A DNA stretch of 40,438 nt, from positions 1 through 40,438 of the forward strand of contig JAUNUP010000025.1 in assembly GCA_030538115.1 (NCBI GenBank), written 5' to 3'. Source of the DNA: Dermatophilus congolensis. Lineage in GTDB: Bacteria > Actinomycetota > Actinomycetes > Actinomycetales > Dermatophilaceae. The notes below the pieces were generated by a model, which was not told the DNA's origin, did no database searches, and saw only the letters and a program-made list of their open reading frames with translations. Position numbers and translations under genes: made by a program. Positions 8,244-16,076 of the stretch are shown here, piece after piece (the first letter of the stretch is position 1; each line of letters begins with the position of its first letter).

Positions 8244-9914
8244 TCAGAGCGTGAAGCCGGAGACCGTGCGCTCCAGGTCGGTGGCCACGCCCGAGAGACC
8301 TTCGGCGGCCTCGCGCACCTGGCCGGCCCCCTCTTGAGCTGCCGTCACCGAACGCGCCGACGACGACGTGCTCGTGACGATCTCGCGCGAGCCGCGTGCG
8401 GCGTCGTCCATGAGGCGAACGATCTCGTTGGTCGTCGCGCTCTGCTCTTCGACCGCGCTGGCCACGGCGGCGGAGGCGTCCTGCACCTCGCGCGTCGCGG
8501 AGTACACGCTGGCCGCGAGAGAACGCACCTCACCGAGGATCGACGCGATCTCCTGCGTCGCACCCTGCGTCTGCTGCGCGAGCTGGTTGACCTCGTCGGA
8601 GACCACGCTGAACCCGCGACCCGCCTCACCCGCGCGCGCAGCCTCGATGGCCGCGTTGAGGGCGAGCAGGTTGGTCTGGGCCGCGATGCGGGCGATCATC
8701 GACACGATCTCGTCGACGCTCTCGGCGGCCGAACTCATCGACTGGGCCGCGTCGGCGGCACCGCTGATCTTGTGCGAGATGGCGCTCGTCTGCTCCGAGA
8801 TCTCACGCACCGTCGTGGCCATCTCCTGCGCCGAGGTGGCGACCATTTGGATGCCGCTGTCGACCGACTCCACCGCCTCCGCGGCGATCTTCGTCTCCTC
8901 GGCGGCACTGCCCGCACTGGAGTCGAGGCGACCGCTGGTCTCGTTGAGCGCCTTCGAGGCCGCGACCAGTGAGTTCGACCCCTGGATGATCGACTGCACG
9001 CTGCCGCGCAGGTTGCCGAGCATGTCCTGGAAGGCGTGACCCATCACGTCTTCGTCGCCGCGTGTGTGCACCTCGACGCGCAGGTCACCTTCGGCGATGC
9101 CCTGGGCTGCGGCCGCCATGTCGCGCAGGTACGACGACGTGTCGTGCACCGCGTGCTGAGCCTTGCCGATCTCGTCGATGCGGGGCTTGGGCGCCTCGCG
9201 CTCCTCGGCCTTGCCCTGCGCCAGGTCGCCGAGCTCGCGTGACATGCGCTTGAGCGGCAAAGCGACGGAGGTGAGCAGCAGGAAGAGCGACAGCAGCGAG
9301 ATCGCGAAGCCGAGCAGGATCGCCCATTGCATCGCCGTGCGGCTCGCGTCGATGCCGTCGACCACGTGGTCGACACCGACGGCGACGCGGTTCGAGTTGC
9401 CCTGAACCATGTCTTTCATCAGCTTTTCGATCTCGTTGTACAACGCCGTATATTTCGCCATCGTCTCTTGGATCTCGGCATTGGTGCCGCCACCCTGGAC
9501 AACTGCGTACGTGCGCTCGACCCAGACCCAGTATTCGTCGAGATTGGTCTTGAGGGTGTTGTAATTCGCCTCGTCCTGCGCATCGACAACGGTGACGTGG
9601 TACGAATCAAGCGCCTTGTTGACGTTGTCGTGCGTCGCGTTCAGTTCTTTCATGATCGTCTCGCGACGCTTGGGGTCGGTGAAGAACGCATAGCGGTAGA
9701 TGTGTACGCGCATGAGCGGCACGTTGTAGCTCAGCTCCGACATGGCGACGAGGCCGGGCACGGCTTTGGCACCGAGTTCTTCGGTGACCTCCTTCTCCAT
9801 CGACGCGAACTGCCGGTTGGTGATGAGGTTCGCGGCCAACAGGATCGCCATGATGAGGGCGAAGGCCATCGACAGTTTCACGAGGACGGGCCAATTTTTG
9901 TAGCTCAGGCGCAT
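8244..9914 (-). CDS. Methyl-accepting chemotaxis protein with four-helix-bundle sensor domain
   Basis: This 556-residue transmembrane chemoreceptor has a membrane helix at about 10-30, an extracellular helical region of about 160 residues (4HB_MCP type), a second helix at about 193-215, what look like two tandem HAMP modules (about 216-320), and a cytoplasmic signalling domain. The hairpin tip is [21 protein letters not shown], and an adaptation-region motif [13 protein letters not shown] is present. It lacks a C-terminal CheR-binding pentapeptide, like the other receptor here. ATG 9914 is the only available start because an in-frame stop lies eight codons upstream; AGGGCGG sits almost against it, so the ribosome site is poorly spaced. 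The ligand cannot be inferred. Confidence 0.93.
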   Translation of the reverse strand: MRLSYKNWPVLVKLSMAFALIMAILLAANLITNRQFASMEKEVTEELGAKAVPGLVAMSELSYNVPLMRVHIYRYAFFTDPKRRETIMKELNATHDNVNKALDSYHVTVVDAQDEANYNTLKTNLDEYWVWVERTYAVVQGGGTNAEIQETMAKYTALYNEIEKLMKDMVQGNSNRVAVGVDHVVDGIDASRTAMQWAILLGFAISLLSLFLLLTSVALPLKRMSRELGDLAQGKAEEREAPKPRIDEIGKAQHAVHDTSSYLRDMAAAAQGIAEGDLRVEVHTRGDEDVMGHAFQDMLGNLRGSVQSIIQGSNSLVAASKALNETSGRLDSSAGSAAEETKIAAEAVESVDSGIQMVATSAQEMATTVREISEQTSAISHKISGAADAAQSMSSAAESVDEIVSMIARIAAQTNLLALNAAIEAARAGEAGRGFSVVSDEVNQLAQQTQGATQEIASILGEVRSLAASVYSATREVQDASAAVASAVEEQSATTNEIVRLMDDAARGSREIVTSTSSSARSVTAAQEGAGQVREAAEGLSGVATDLERTVSGFTL

Positions 9915-10064
9915 ACCGCCCTGATCGACTCACCCGCATGGCATATGAGAGCTATTCCGCTCTCGCAGATCACTCGCCGGGAGCGTCAATACAGCGGGCG
10001 ACCCGCCTCTCAGAACGCGTGTTCACGTAATTCGTTCACGCCGAGAATCGCCGGCCCGTTGTGC

Positions 10065-10958
10065 TCAGCCGTCCCACTGCACTTTCATCAGATTCGAGAA
10101 CGCTTGCACGACATCGCTATCGCCGTCCACCTCGAATTCACTCCCCCGATTCCACAGGGCAAGGTAGAGCGCGATCGCTGAACCGCTCATCGTGGCGTCC
10201 ACGTCTGAGGCCACACCCTGCTCGGTCGTCGCCCCGTCAGGACCGAATCTCACGGTCCACCCCGTGCCCGCGTCGGCGCCGGAGGAATCAGCGAGATCGG
10301 TGGACACGATCGCCAGCGACATCTCGGATTCGGAGCGCAGAGGCGACGATCTGCGCGGCACGAAGCCCCGCAGCAACTCGTCGATGCCGTCGATTGCCAG
10401 CGGCGCCTTGAACCACATCTGCGCGGCGGTGGGCAGCCCCCCGATGCGAGTCGCCATCGCGTCGACCGCGTGAATGGTGGCCTCGTGGCATTGCCGGCGC
10501 GCCCAGGCCTCACGCTTGTCGGCCGGAGCGTTCTTGAGAAAGAAGAAGTAGTCGCCTCCGGCGTCTGCCTTCACCAGGGCGTTCAGTACACCCACCGCAC
10601 CGGCGTCGAGCCAGTCGAGCGGGTCGGGGTAGTCGGCGAGGCCGGCGGTCAGGCTCCCGACATCCGGGCTGCGGCTGCCGCCGGAGAGCACGACGATGGC
10701 CCACCGCTGAGCCACGCCCACGTGCACGAGCAGATCGCGCGTGCTCCACCCCGGGCAGGTCGGCACCGGCGCGTCGAGCCCCACAGCGGCGAGGTTGTTG
10801 CGCAGCACCGCGCTCGCGTTGCCGATGCCCTCTCCGTACTCGGCGAACGACAAGCGCGCCCCGCCGTCACCCTCCAGCTTCGACCAGTGCTCCGGGGCGG
10901 GCTCGCCCGCGGCCCGATCGGGCTTCTCCAGTTGGTTCTCGATGAGTTCCTCGGCCAC
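10065..10958 (-). CDS. Maleylpyruvate-isomerase-family (mycothiol-dependent, DinB-like) protein
   Basis: This 297-residue protein resembles the actinobacterial MDMPI family, which has an N-terminal DinB-like metal-binding four-helix domain and a C-terminal MDMPI_C/SCP2-like domain. Visible motifs are VPTCPGWSTRDLLVHVGVAQRW in the first domain and RRQCHEATIHAVDAM, whose histidines and glutamate would complete the metal site. The last 100 residues (TGWTVRFGP...MSGSAIALYLALWNR) match the C-terminal domain type. The family uses mycothiol in some members; the actual substrate is unknown here. GTG 10958 has GAGGGGAG just upstream, overlapping the stop of the thioredoxin/TPR gene 11 bases away, so the two form an operon. 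Confidence 0.82.
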   Translation of the reverse strand: MAEELIENQLEKPDRAAGEPAPEHWSKLEGDGGARLSFAEYGEGIGNASAVLRNNLAAVGLDAPVPTCPGWSTRDLLVHVGVAQRWAIVVLSGGSRSPDVGSLTAGLADYPDPLDWLDAGAVGVLNALVKADAGGDYFFFLKNAPADKREAWARRQCHEATIHAVDAMATRIGGLPTAAQMWFKAPLAIDGIDELLRGFVPRRSSPLRSESEMSLAIVSTDLADSSGADAGTGWTVRFGPDGATTEQGVASDVDATMSGSAIALYLALWNRGSEFEVDGDSDVVQAFSNLMKVQWDG

Positions 10959-10969
10959 CGTTTCTCCCC

Positions 10970-11902
10970 TCAGAACAGCGCACTCATGAGCGCGCGGCGG
11001 GCCTTGGTGACGCGGGGATCGTGCGTGCCGACGACCTCGAAGAGCTCGAGGAGATGGGTGCGCACCTTGTCACGCTCGTCTTCAGTCGTGCGGCGGACCA
11101 GGTCGACCAAGCGCGCGAACGCGTCTTCTATGTGACCGCCCGCGACGTCGAGATCGGCGATCGTGAGCTGCGCCGCCACGTCGTCAGGACCGTCGGCAGC
11201 GGCCTTGCGGGCTGCTGCGATGTCGACACCGCCGAGACGCTCGAGCAGGCCCACCTGGGCCAGGCCTGCGGAAGCGTCGTGGTCGGCGGGGTTGGCCGCC
11301 AGCGCCTTCGAATAGGCCTCACGTGCCGCAACGTAGTCGCCGCGCTCGATGGCCTCGAACGCCTCCTGGTGCAGCGGAGGCAGCGCCGCGACCTCGTCGT
11401 CGATACCACCGCCACCGGCACCCGCACCGTCGATACGGCCGGTCACGCCGTTCTGCGCGGCGACGCTGAGGATCTCGGTGATCACGGGGCTCAGCGCGGG
11501 GGCCGGTTGCACACCCGCGAACAGCGGTACCGGCTGGCCTGCGATGACGCCGATCGTCATCGGCAACTGCTGCACCTGGAAGGCGGCCGCGATACCGGGG
11601 TTGGCGTCGACGTCGACAGCGACGACCCGCAGCCTGCCCTCGACGGTGGATGCCGCAGCGACGGCCTGCTCGACCGCCTGTTCCGATTCCGGATGCGCTG
11701 CCGACCACAGCACGAACAGCGCCGCCACGTCACGCGTGGCGAGCACCAGCTCCTGGAAGTCGGCCTCGGTGCCGTCGACGCGCAGGGCACCCGACGGAGC
11801 GGCGCCTGTGGACGGAGGCGGTGTCTGGCCGAGGGACGAGAGGTCGACCGCACCGCGCAGCGCACCGCCACCGGAACCCGGACTGAAGGAGGGGTTGCTC
11901 AT
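10970..11902 (-). CDS. YbbN/CnoX-like thioredoxin-fold protein with TPR region
   Basis: The 310-residue protein begins with a Gly/Ser/Pro-rich tail of about 50 residues, followed by a thioredoxin fold (about 55-165) and TPR-like helical repeats (AFEAIERGDYVAAREAYSKALAANPADHDASAGLAQV and onward). The thioredoxin CXXC site is missing: the loop reads FVLWSAAHPESE, so redox activity is unlikely. This matches the YbbN/CnoX co-chaperone family and the Mycobacterium tuberculosis protein Rv1324. The start is ATG 11902; an upstream extension to 12070 is rejected because it is Arg/Pro-rich, lacks homology and covers the divergent promoter region. It is cotranscribed with the following isomerase-family gene and diverges from the VWA gene. 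Confidence 0.85.
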   Translation of the reverse strand: MSNPSFSPGSGGGALRGAVDLSSLGQTPPPSTGAAPSGALRVDGTEADFQELVLATRDVAALFVLWSAAHPESEQAVEQAVAAASTVEGRLRVVAVDVDANPGIAAAFQVQQLPMTIGVIAGQPVPLFAGVQPAPALSPVITEILSVAAQNGVTGRIDGAGAGGGGIDDEVAALPPLHQEAFEAIERGDYVAAREAYSKALAANPADHDASAGLAQVGLLERLGGVDIAAARKAAADGPDDVAAQLTIADLDVAGGHIEDAFARLVDLVRRTTEDERDKVRTHLLELFEVVGTHDPRVTKARRALMSALF

Positions 11903-12098
11903 GTATGCATTGTCGCCCACCGGCGGCGCCCGGTGCGAGTTCGCTCGACGCCGCGCCCTCTCCGGCGCAATCCCCTTGCGGCCGTGTGGACTTGCCACGG
12001 GCCGCGCGCGAGAGGCGCGCGAGAGTGCCGGTCGGGCCGCTCCGATCCCGCCACCTGCGCACGTCACCACACGCAGCGGAGCAATTGGGCGACCGTCC

Positions 12099-12104
12099 TA
12101 CTCT
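12099..12104 (+). promoter_or_regulatory. -10 box placed for leaderless transcription of the VWA gene
   Basis: TACTCT is followed by six bases (GTTGCG) and GTG 12111. No Shine-Dalgarno sequence is present, so transcription most likely starts at the start codon. The 11903-12110 gap also must hold the promoter of the divergent thioredoxin-like gene, which I could not place. Confidence 0.5.
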
Positions 12105-12110
12105 GTTGCG

Positions 12111-13745
12111 GTGGGACGACACTCATCTGGACTGCCGGGCAGCGCCAATCCGCTGCGCACTCTGGCCTTCGTCGGCGGGGCCGTGGCGCTCGCCGGCGTC
12201 GGCATTCTCGTAGGCAGCGGGGGCCTGAACAACGACGACTCCCCCGGCAACGAGGGCACACCGGCATGCAGCGCGGCGACGGTGCTGGTTCCGAAAGAGA
12301 TCGCGCAGGTCGTGAGAGACCGGTCGGCCACCCTCGACGGCTCCGACGGTTGCGCGGCGATCACGGTGACGGAGGCGGCGCCGGGCGAGCTGTCCAACCA
12401 GGCCAACACCGGCGTGGCACTGCCCGACGGCTGGATCTCCGACTCGCCGGCGGTCGTCGCCAACGCCGGGACGGCGTTGACCAAGCGTGAGACGAAAGCC
12501 ACCTCCGGCGAGGTGTTCGCGACGAGCCCCATCGTCATCGCGGTGCCATCGGCCATCGCCAACGACATGAACACGGGCGTGAAGCCGTGGATCACCGCAT
12601 TGTCGGCGGCTCCCCTCACCTCGGCTCCGCCCACCGAGAACACGTCCTCCCTGCTGGCGTTCGTCAGCGTCTGGCAGCAACTGCGCAACAGCCCCATCGG
12701 CGGCGCCGTGATGGGTGACGCGTTCTTCAAGATCATTCGTGAGTCGAGCCCGCAGGACACGCTGCTGGCCGGGAGCGGCGCCAACGACAAGGCGTTCCCC
12801 GCCTCCGAGCAGCAGATCGCGACCGCCAACCAGGCGCACCCCGACAAGGCGCTGCGCACGCTCGTGCCCGCCGAGGGCTCGCCCTCGTTGGAGTACGCGC
12901 TCACCCGCATCGGTGAGCCCGATGCCGACGCGACGAAGGCGCTCGACTCGCTCGACGCTGCGCTACGCAGCGACGACGGCAAGAAGGCGCTGATGGATGC
13001 GGGCTTCCGCGTCGACGGCGCGCGCGCCGCCCAGGTGGCCGACATCCCCGACCAGATGCCCGGTGAGGCCCCGACGCTCGACCAGTACGAAGTCGACAAG
13101 ATGATCGACGACTGGGCCTACATCAACCGCGACCTGCGCATGCTGGCCGTGGTCGACGTCTCGGGCTCGATGCTGGCCAAGGCAGGAGAGACCCGCCGCA
13201 TCGACCTGGCCGTGACGGCGGTGCAGCAGGCCGTGCGCCTCATGCAGCCGACCTCCGACGCCGGCCTCTGGGTCTTCTCGACCGCTCAACAGGGGCGTAC
13301 CGACTACCGGCCCGTCGCCGCAGTCCGCGCCGTGGGCGACGTCGCGAAGGCCGACAGCCACGGCTCCGCCCTCATCCGGGCGGCGGCGAGCATCCCCACC
13401 CACGTGCGGGGCGACACGGGCCTGAACGACACGATCCTCGCCGCGTACCTGGAGATGCAGAAGAACTACGCGGCCGACCGCGACAACATCGTGGTCGTGC
13501 TCACCGACGGCCGCAACGACGACTCGACCGGCGGCCTGAGCACCGACCAGTTGATCTCGCGCCTCAAGACCGCGGCAGACCCGAAGCGGCCCGTGCGCGT
13601 CATCGTGGTCGGCATGGGCACGGAGGCCGACCAGGCCGTGATGAGCAAGGTGACCAGCCAGGTCAACGGACGCGCGTACTACGTCGACGACCCGGCCGCG
13701 ATCCCGGCCGCGTTCGCGAGCGCCATCTGGTCGACGAACCGCTGA
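12111..13745 (+). CDS. Membrane-anchored solute-binding-like and von Willebrand factor A domain protein
   Basis: This 544-residue protein has a short basic N-terminus and one hydrophobic segment (about 15-38), so it is exported and probably membrane anchored. Residues of about 50-330 look like a type 2 periplasmic-binding-protein fold (ISDSPAVVANAG, SPIVIAVPSAIA, KPWITAL). The C-terminal VWA domain starts at about 345 with the complete MIDAS motif DVSGS (Asp349, Ser351, Ser353), then TGLNDT and VVVLTDGRNDD, so it should bind a metal and a protein partner. The combination is known in actinobacteria but its role is not established. GTG 12111 is chosen on the leaderless -10 box and on the fit of the hydrophobic segment. 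A strong hairpin follows. Confidence 0.85.
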   Translation: MGRHSSGLPGSANPLRTLAFVGGAVALAGVGILVGSGGLNNDDSPGNEGTPACSAATVLVPKEIAQVVRDRSATLDGSDGCAAITVTEAAPGELSNQANTGVALPDGWISDSPAVVANAGTALTKRETKATSGEVFATSPIVIAVPSAIANDMNTGVKPWITALSAAPLTSAPPTENTSSLLAFVSVWQQLRNSPIGGAVMGDAFFKIIRESSPQDTLLAGSGANDKAFPASEQQIATANQAHPDKALRTLVPAEGSPSLEYALTRIGEPDADATKALDSLDAALRSDDGKKALMDAGFRVDGARAAQVADIPDQMPGEAPTLDQYEVDKMIDDWAYINRDLRMLAVVDVSGSMLAKAGETRRIDLAVTAVQQAVRLMQPTSDAGLWVFSTAQQGRTDYRPVAAVRAVGDVAKADSHGSALIRAAASIPTHVRGDTGLNDTILAAYLEMQKNYAADRDNIVVVLTDGRNDDSTGGLSTDQLISRLKTAADPKRPVRVIVVGMGTEADQAVMSKVTSQVNGRAYYVDDPAAIPAAFASAIWSTNR

Positions 13746-13753
13746 CACGCCAT

Positions 13754-13787
13754 CAGGGGCGGAGGTGAGTGATCACTTCCGCCCCTG
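13754..13787. terminator. Bidirectional terminator between VWA gene and thiolase
   Basis: Fifteen-base arms (13754-13768 and 13773-13787) pair with one G-U and a GTGA loop, between convergent stops at 13745 and 13832. Confidence 0.7.
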
Positions 13788-13831
13788 CTGCGTTGCCGCC
13801 TACCTGCGGGTCAGCTCTGGGGTAGCCCAGT

Positions 13832-15043
13832 TCAGTTCTTGGCGGGAACGCGCAGGATCAGCGCGTCGCCCTGGCCACCGCCGCCACACAGGGCAGCCGC
13901 GCCGGTGCCACCTCCGCGACGGGCCAGCTCGTGAGCCAGGTGCAGCACGATACGAGCACCGGAGGCGCCGATCGGGTGACCGATCGCGATGGCACCGCCG
14001 TTGACGTTGACCTTGTCTGCGTCGACGCCGAGGCGCTTCGTCGAGGCCAGGCCGACGGCCGCGAACGCCTCGTTGAGCTCGAACAGGTCGATGTCGGCAG
14101 GGCTGATGCCCTCCTTGCCACAGGCGTGCTCGATCGCGGCGGCCGGCTGGTGCTGCAGGCACGAGTCGGGGCCTGCGACGTTGCCGTGCGCACCGATCTC
14201 CGCGATCCAGCTCAGGCCCAGCTCTTCGGCCTTGGCCTTGCTCATGACGACCACCGCGGCAGCACCGTCGCTGATCTGGGAGGCCGAACCGGCGGTGATC
14301 GTGCCCTCCTTGGCGAACACCGCGCGCAACTTGCCGAGCGACTCGACGGTGGTGTCGCCGCGCACGCCCTCGTCGTTCGTCACCGTGGTCACGGCGCCGC
14401 GGCGACCGGGCACGTCCACCGGCACGACCTCGTCGGCGAACTTGCCCTCGTCCCAGGCCGCGGCGGCGAGACGGTGGCTGCGGGCGGCGAACTCGTCCTG
14501 CTCCTCGCGGGTGAACGCCTGGTCGCCGGTGTTCGCCGACTCCGTGAGCGCGCCCATGGGCTGCTTGGTGAAGACGTCGCGCAGACCGTCGTACTCCATG
14601 TGGTCGAGCAGCGTTACGTCGCCGTAGGGCAGGCCGCCGCGCTGATTCATCACCAGGTGCGGCGCCTGCGACATCGACTCCATGCCGCCGGCGACGACGA
14701 TCTCGGCCTCGCCCACGCGCACGAGCTGGTCGGCGAGCGCGATCGCGTTGATGCCCGAGAGACACATCTTGTTGATCGACAGCGAGGGCACGTTCATCGG
14801 GATACCGCCCTCGACGGCGGCCTGACGTGCGGTGAGCTGCCCGCCTCCGGCCGTGAGCACCTGGCCCATGATCACGTAGTCGACCTGGTCGCCGGAGACG
14901 CCGGCCTTCTGCAGGGCCCCGGCGATGGCGACGCCGCCGAGCTGGGCCGCGGTGAGAGACGAGAGTGCGCCGTTGAAACGGCCGATCGGCGTGCGGGCCC
15001 CTGCGACGATCACGCTGGGAGAGGTCGAGGTGGACGCTGGCAT
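13832..15043 (-). CDS. Acetyl-CoA acetyltransferase (thiolase)
   Basis: This 403-residue biosynthetic-type thiolase condenses two acetyl-CoA to acetoacetyl-CoA or runs the reverse reaction in acyl-CoA breakdown. The acylated cysteine is in NKMCLSG (Cys94), the [10 protein letters not shown] motif is present, the histidine is in [17 protein letters not shown], and the second catalytic cysteine is in CGGGGQGDA near the C-terminus. ATG 15043 has GGAGG six bases upstream, and homology begins here; an extension to 15196 is rejected. It diverges from the methylmalonyl-CoA epimerase, with a 12-base palindrome between them. Mycobacterium tuberculosis has the same pair (fadA4 and Rv1322A), from memory. 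Confidence 0.95.
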   Translation of the reverse strand: MPASTSTSPSVIVAGARTPIGRFNGALSSLTAAQLGGVAIAGALQKAGVSGDQVDYVIMGQVLTAGGGQLTARQAAVEGGIPMNVPSLSINKMCLSGINAIALADQLVRVGEAEIVVAGGMESMSQAPHLVMNQRGGLPYGDVTLLDHMEYDGLRDVFTKQPMGALTESANTGDQAFTREEQDEFAARSHRLAAAAWDEGKFADEVVPVDVPGRRGAVTTVTNDEGVRGDTTVESLGKLRAVFAKEGTITAGSASQISDGAAAVVVMSKAKAEELGLSWIAEIGAHGNVAGPDSCLQHQPAAAIEHACGKEGISPADIDLFELNEAFAAVGLASTKRLGVDADKVNVNGGAIAIGHPIGASGARIVLHLAHELARRGGGTGAAALCGGGGQGDALILRVPAKN

Positions 15044-15091
15044 TGTGCCTCCTACGGCGCTGTGCGGAGTGGTCGCGTTGTGATGCACACC

Positions 15092-15107
15092 ACGGTAATC
15101 GCGATTA
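15092..15107. promoter_or_regulatory. 12-base palindrome in the thiolase/epimerase divergent promoter
   Basis: TAATCGCGATTA (15096-15107) is a perfect inverted repeat. It abuts a candidate thiolase -10 box on the minus strand (TACCGT, 15097-15092), so a protein bound here would overlap the thiolase promoter. Operator function is inferred from symmetry and position only. Confidence 0.4.
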
Positions 15108-15195
15108 ACCGAATCCGGCAGCGACAAGGGCACCCGATGTTCGTAGGGCCCCGTCACATCTGGCGCAACGCCGGAATCGATCGGCCGCACCGCCA

Positions 15196-15201
15196 TAGGA
15201 T
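15196..15201 (+). promoter_or_regulatory. -10 box placed for leaderless transcription of the epimerase
   Basis: TAGGAT is followed by six bases (GACGTC) and ATG 15208; no Shine-Dalgarno sequence is present. Transcription would begin at the A of the ATG. Confidence 0.6.
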
Positions 15202-15207
15202 GACGTC

Positions 15208-15642
15208 ATGACTGATTCCGGCCTGTTCACACACATCGACCACGTCGGCATCGCCGTACGCGATCTCGACGAGGCAATCGCCTTCTACGAGGAGAAGTAC
15301 GGCATGAAGATGGTTCACCGCGAGGTGAACGAAGAGCAGGGTGTCGCCGAGGCCATGATGGCCGTGGGTGACTCCGGCTCGTGCATTCAGCTGCTGTCTC
15401 CCCTCAACCCCGACACCACGATCGGCAAGTTCATCGAGAAGAACGGCGTCGGCATCCAGCAGATGGCCTACCGCGTCGAGAACCTCGACGACGTCTCCGA
15501 CAAGCTGCGCGAGCGCGGCCTGCGCCTGCTCTACCCGGAGCCCAAGACCGGTACGGCCGGTAGCCGCATCCAGTTCATCCACCCGAAGGACGCCGGTGGC
15601 GTTCTCGTCGAGCTGGTCGAGCCCGGCAAGGGCGAGCACTGA
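15208..15642 (+). CDS. mce: Methylmalonyl-CoA epimerase
   Basis: This 144-residue vicinal-oxygen-chelate protein converts (S)- to (R)-methylmalonyl-CoA, linking propionyl-CoA carboxylase to the B12-dependent mutase. The two betaalphabetabetabeta modules are clear. Metal ligands expected in the family are visible as His in FTHIDHVGIAVRDLD, Gln in SCIQLLSP, His/Gln-type positions around GIQQMAYRV, and Glu in GGVLVELVEP. Length is typical. The start codon coincides with the predicted transcription start. A hairpin follows the stop. The cobalamin adenosyltransferase 5 kb downstream would provide the mutase cofactor; the mutase itself is not in this window. Confidence 0.93.
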   Translation: MTDSGLFTHIDHVGIAVRDLDEAIAFYEEKYGMKMVHREVNEEQGVAEAMMAVGDSGSCIQLLSPLNPDTTIGKFIEKNGVGIQQMAYRVENLDDVSDKLRERGLRLLYPEPKTGTAGSRIQFIHPKDAGGVLVELVEPGKGEH

Positions 15643-15661
15643 TCCATCGACCTTTCCGAAC

Positions 15662-15692
15662 GAACGCCGCAGGCCTGGGGTCTGCGGCGTTC
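15662..15692. terminator. Hairpin after the epimerase gene
   Basis: Eleven-base arms (15662-15672 and 15682-15692) pair perfectly around a nine-base loop, between convergent stops at 15642 and 15718. Confidence 0.65.
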
Positions 15693-15717
15693 TCTCGTAT
15701 CGGCCCGGTCCTTGGGG

Positions 15718-16032
15718 TCAGCGGATCGAGCCGCCGGGGCGGCGCCGGTTGCGCGCCCGCCAGCACGGGGTGTGCCAGTGGCGGCGGTCGCCGAGGCCAC
15801 CCGGACCGCTGATGCCGCCGAAGGTGTCGGCCGGCCACGCGACGACGTGCGGTACGCCTCCGAACATCTGTTGACACCCGGGGCACAAGAAACGGCGGTT
15901 CGCGTCGCCCGGGCCGACGTTGCGGACCATCCACTCGCCATCGGGGTGGCTCTCGGTGCGGGTGAAGCCGCCGAGGGCCCGCTCGATATCCAGCGGACGC
16001 TCGTCGCGTCGGCGGCGGTTGGCTCGGCCCAT
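15718..16032 (-). CDS. Small conserved actinobacterial zinc-ribbon-like protein
   Basis: This 104-residue basic protein has an Arg-rich N-terminus (MGRANRRRRDERPLD), a conserved middle (GGFTRTESHPDGEWMVRNV), a CPGC pair near residue 50, PHVVAWPAD, and RRHWHTPCW near residue 90. The two cysteines of CPGC with the later His/Cys would make one zinc site. Similar proteins occur across actinobacteria, sometimes labelled ATP/GTP-binding without any visible nucleotide-binding motif; I see none here. GAGAGGA lies seven bases before ATG 16032. It lies head to head with the Tat lipoprotein gene, only 44 bases apart. Function unknown; nucleic-acid binding is a guess from the basic residues. Confidence 0.75.
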   Translation of the reverse strand: MGRANRRRRDERPLDIERALGGFTRTESHPDGEWMVRNVGPGDANRRFLCPGCQQMFGGVPHVVAWPADTFGGISGPGGLGDRRHWHTPCWRARNRRRPGGSIR

Positions 16033-16076
16033 ACGGGTATCCTCTCAGCGTCTGTACAAGCATGGGGAGGCCGGTC

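Noticed and set aside
10021..10040. GTTCACG direct repeat between the chemoreceptor and isomerase-family genes
   Set aside because: Only two seven-base copies 13 bases apart; no link to a regulator or promoter could be made.
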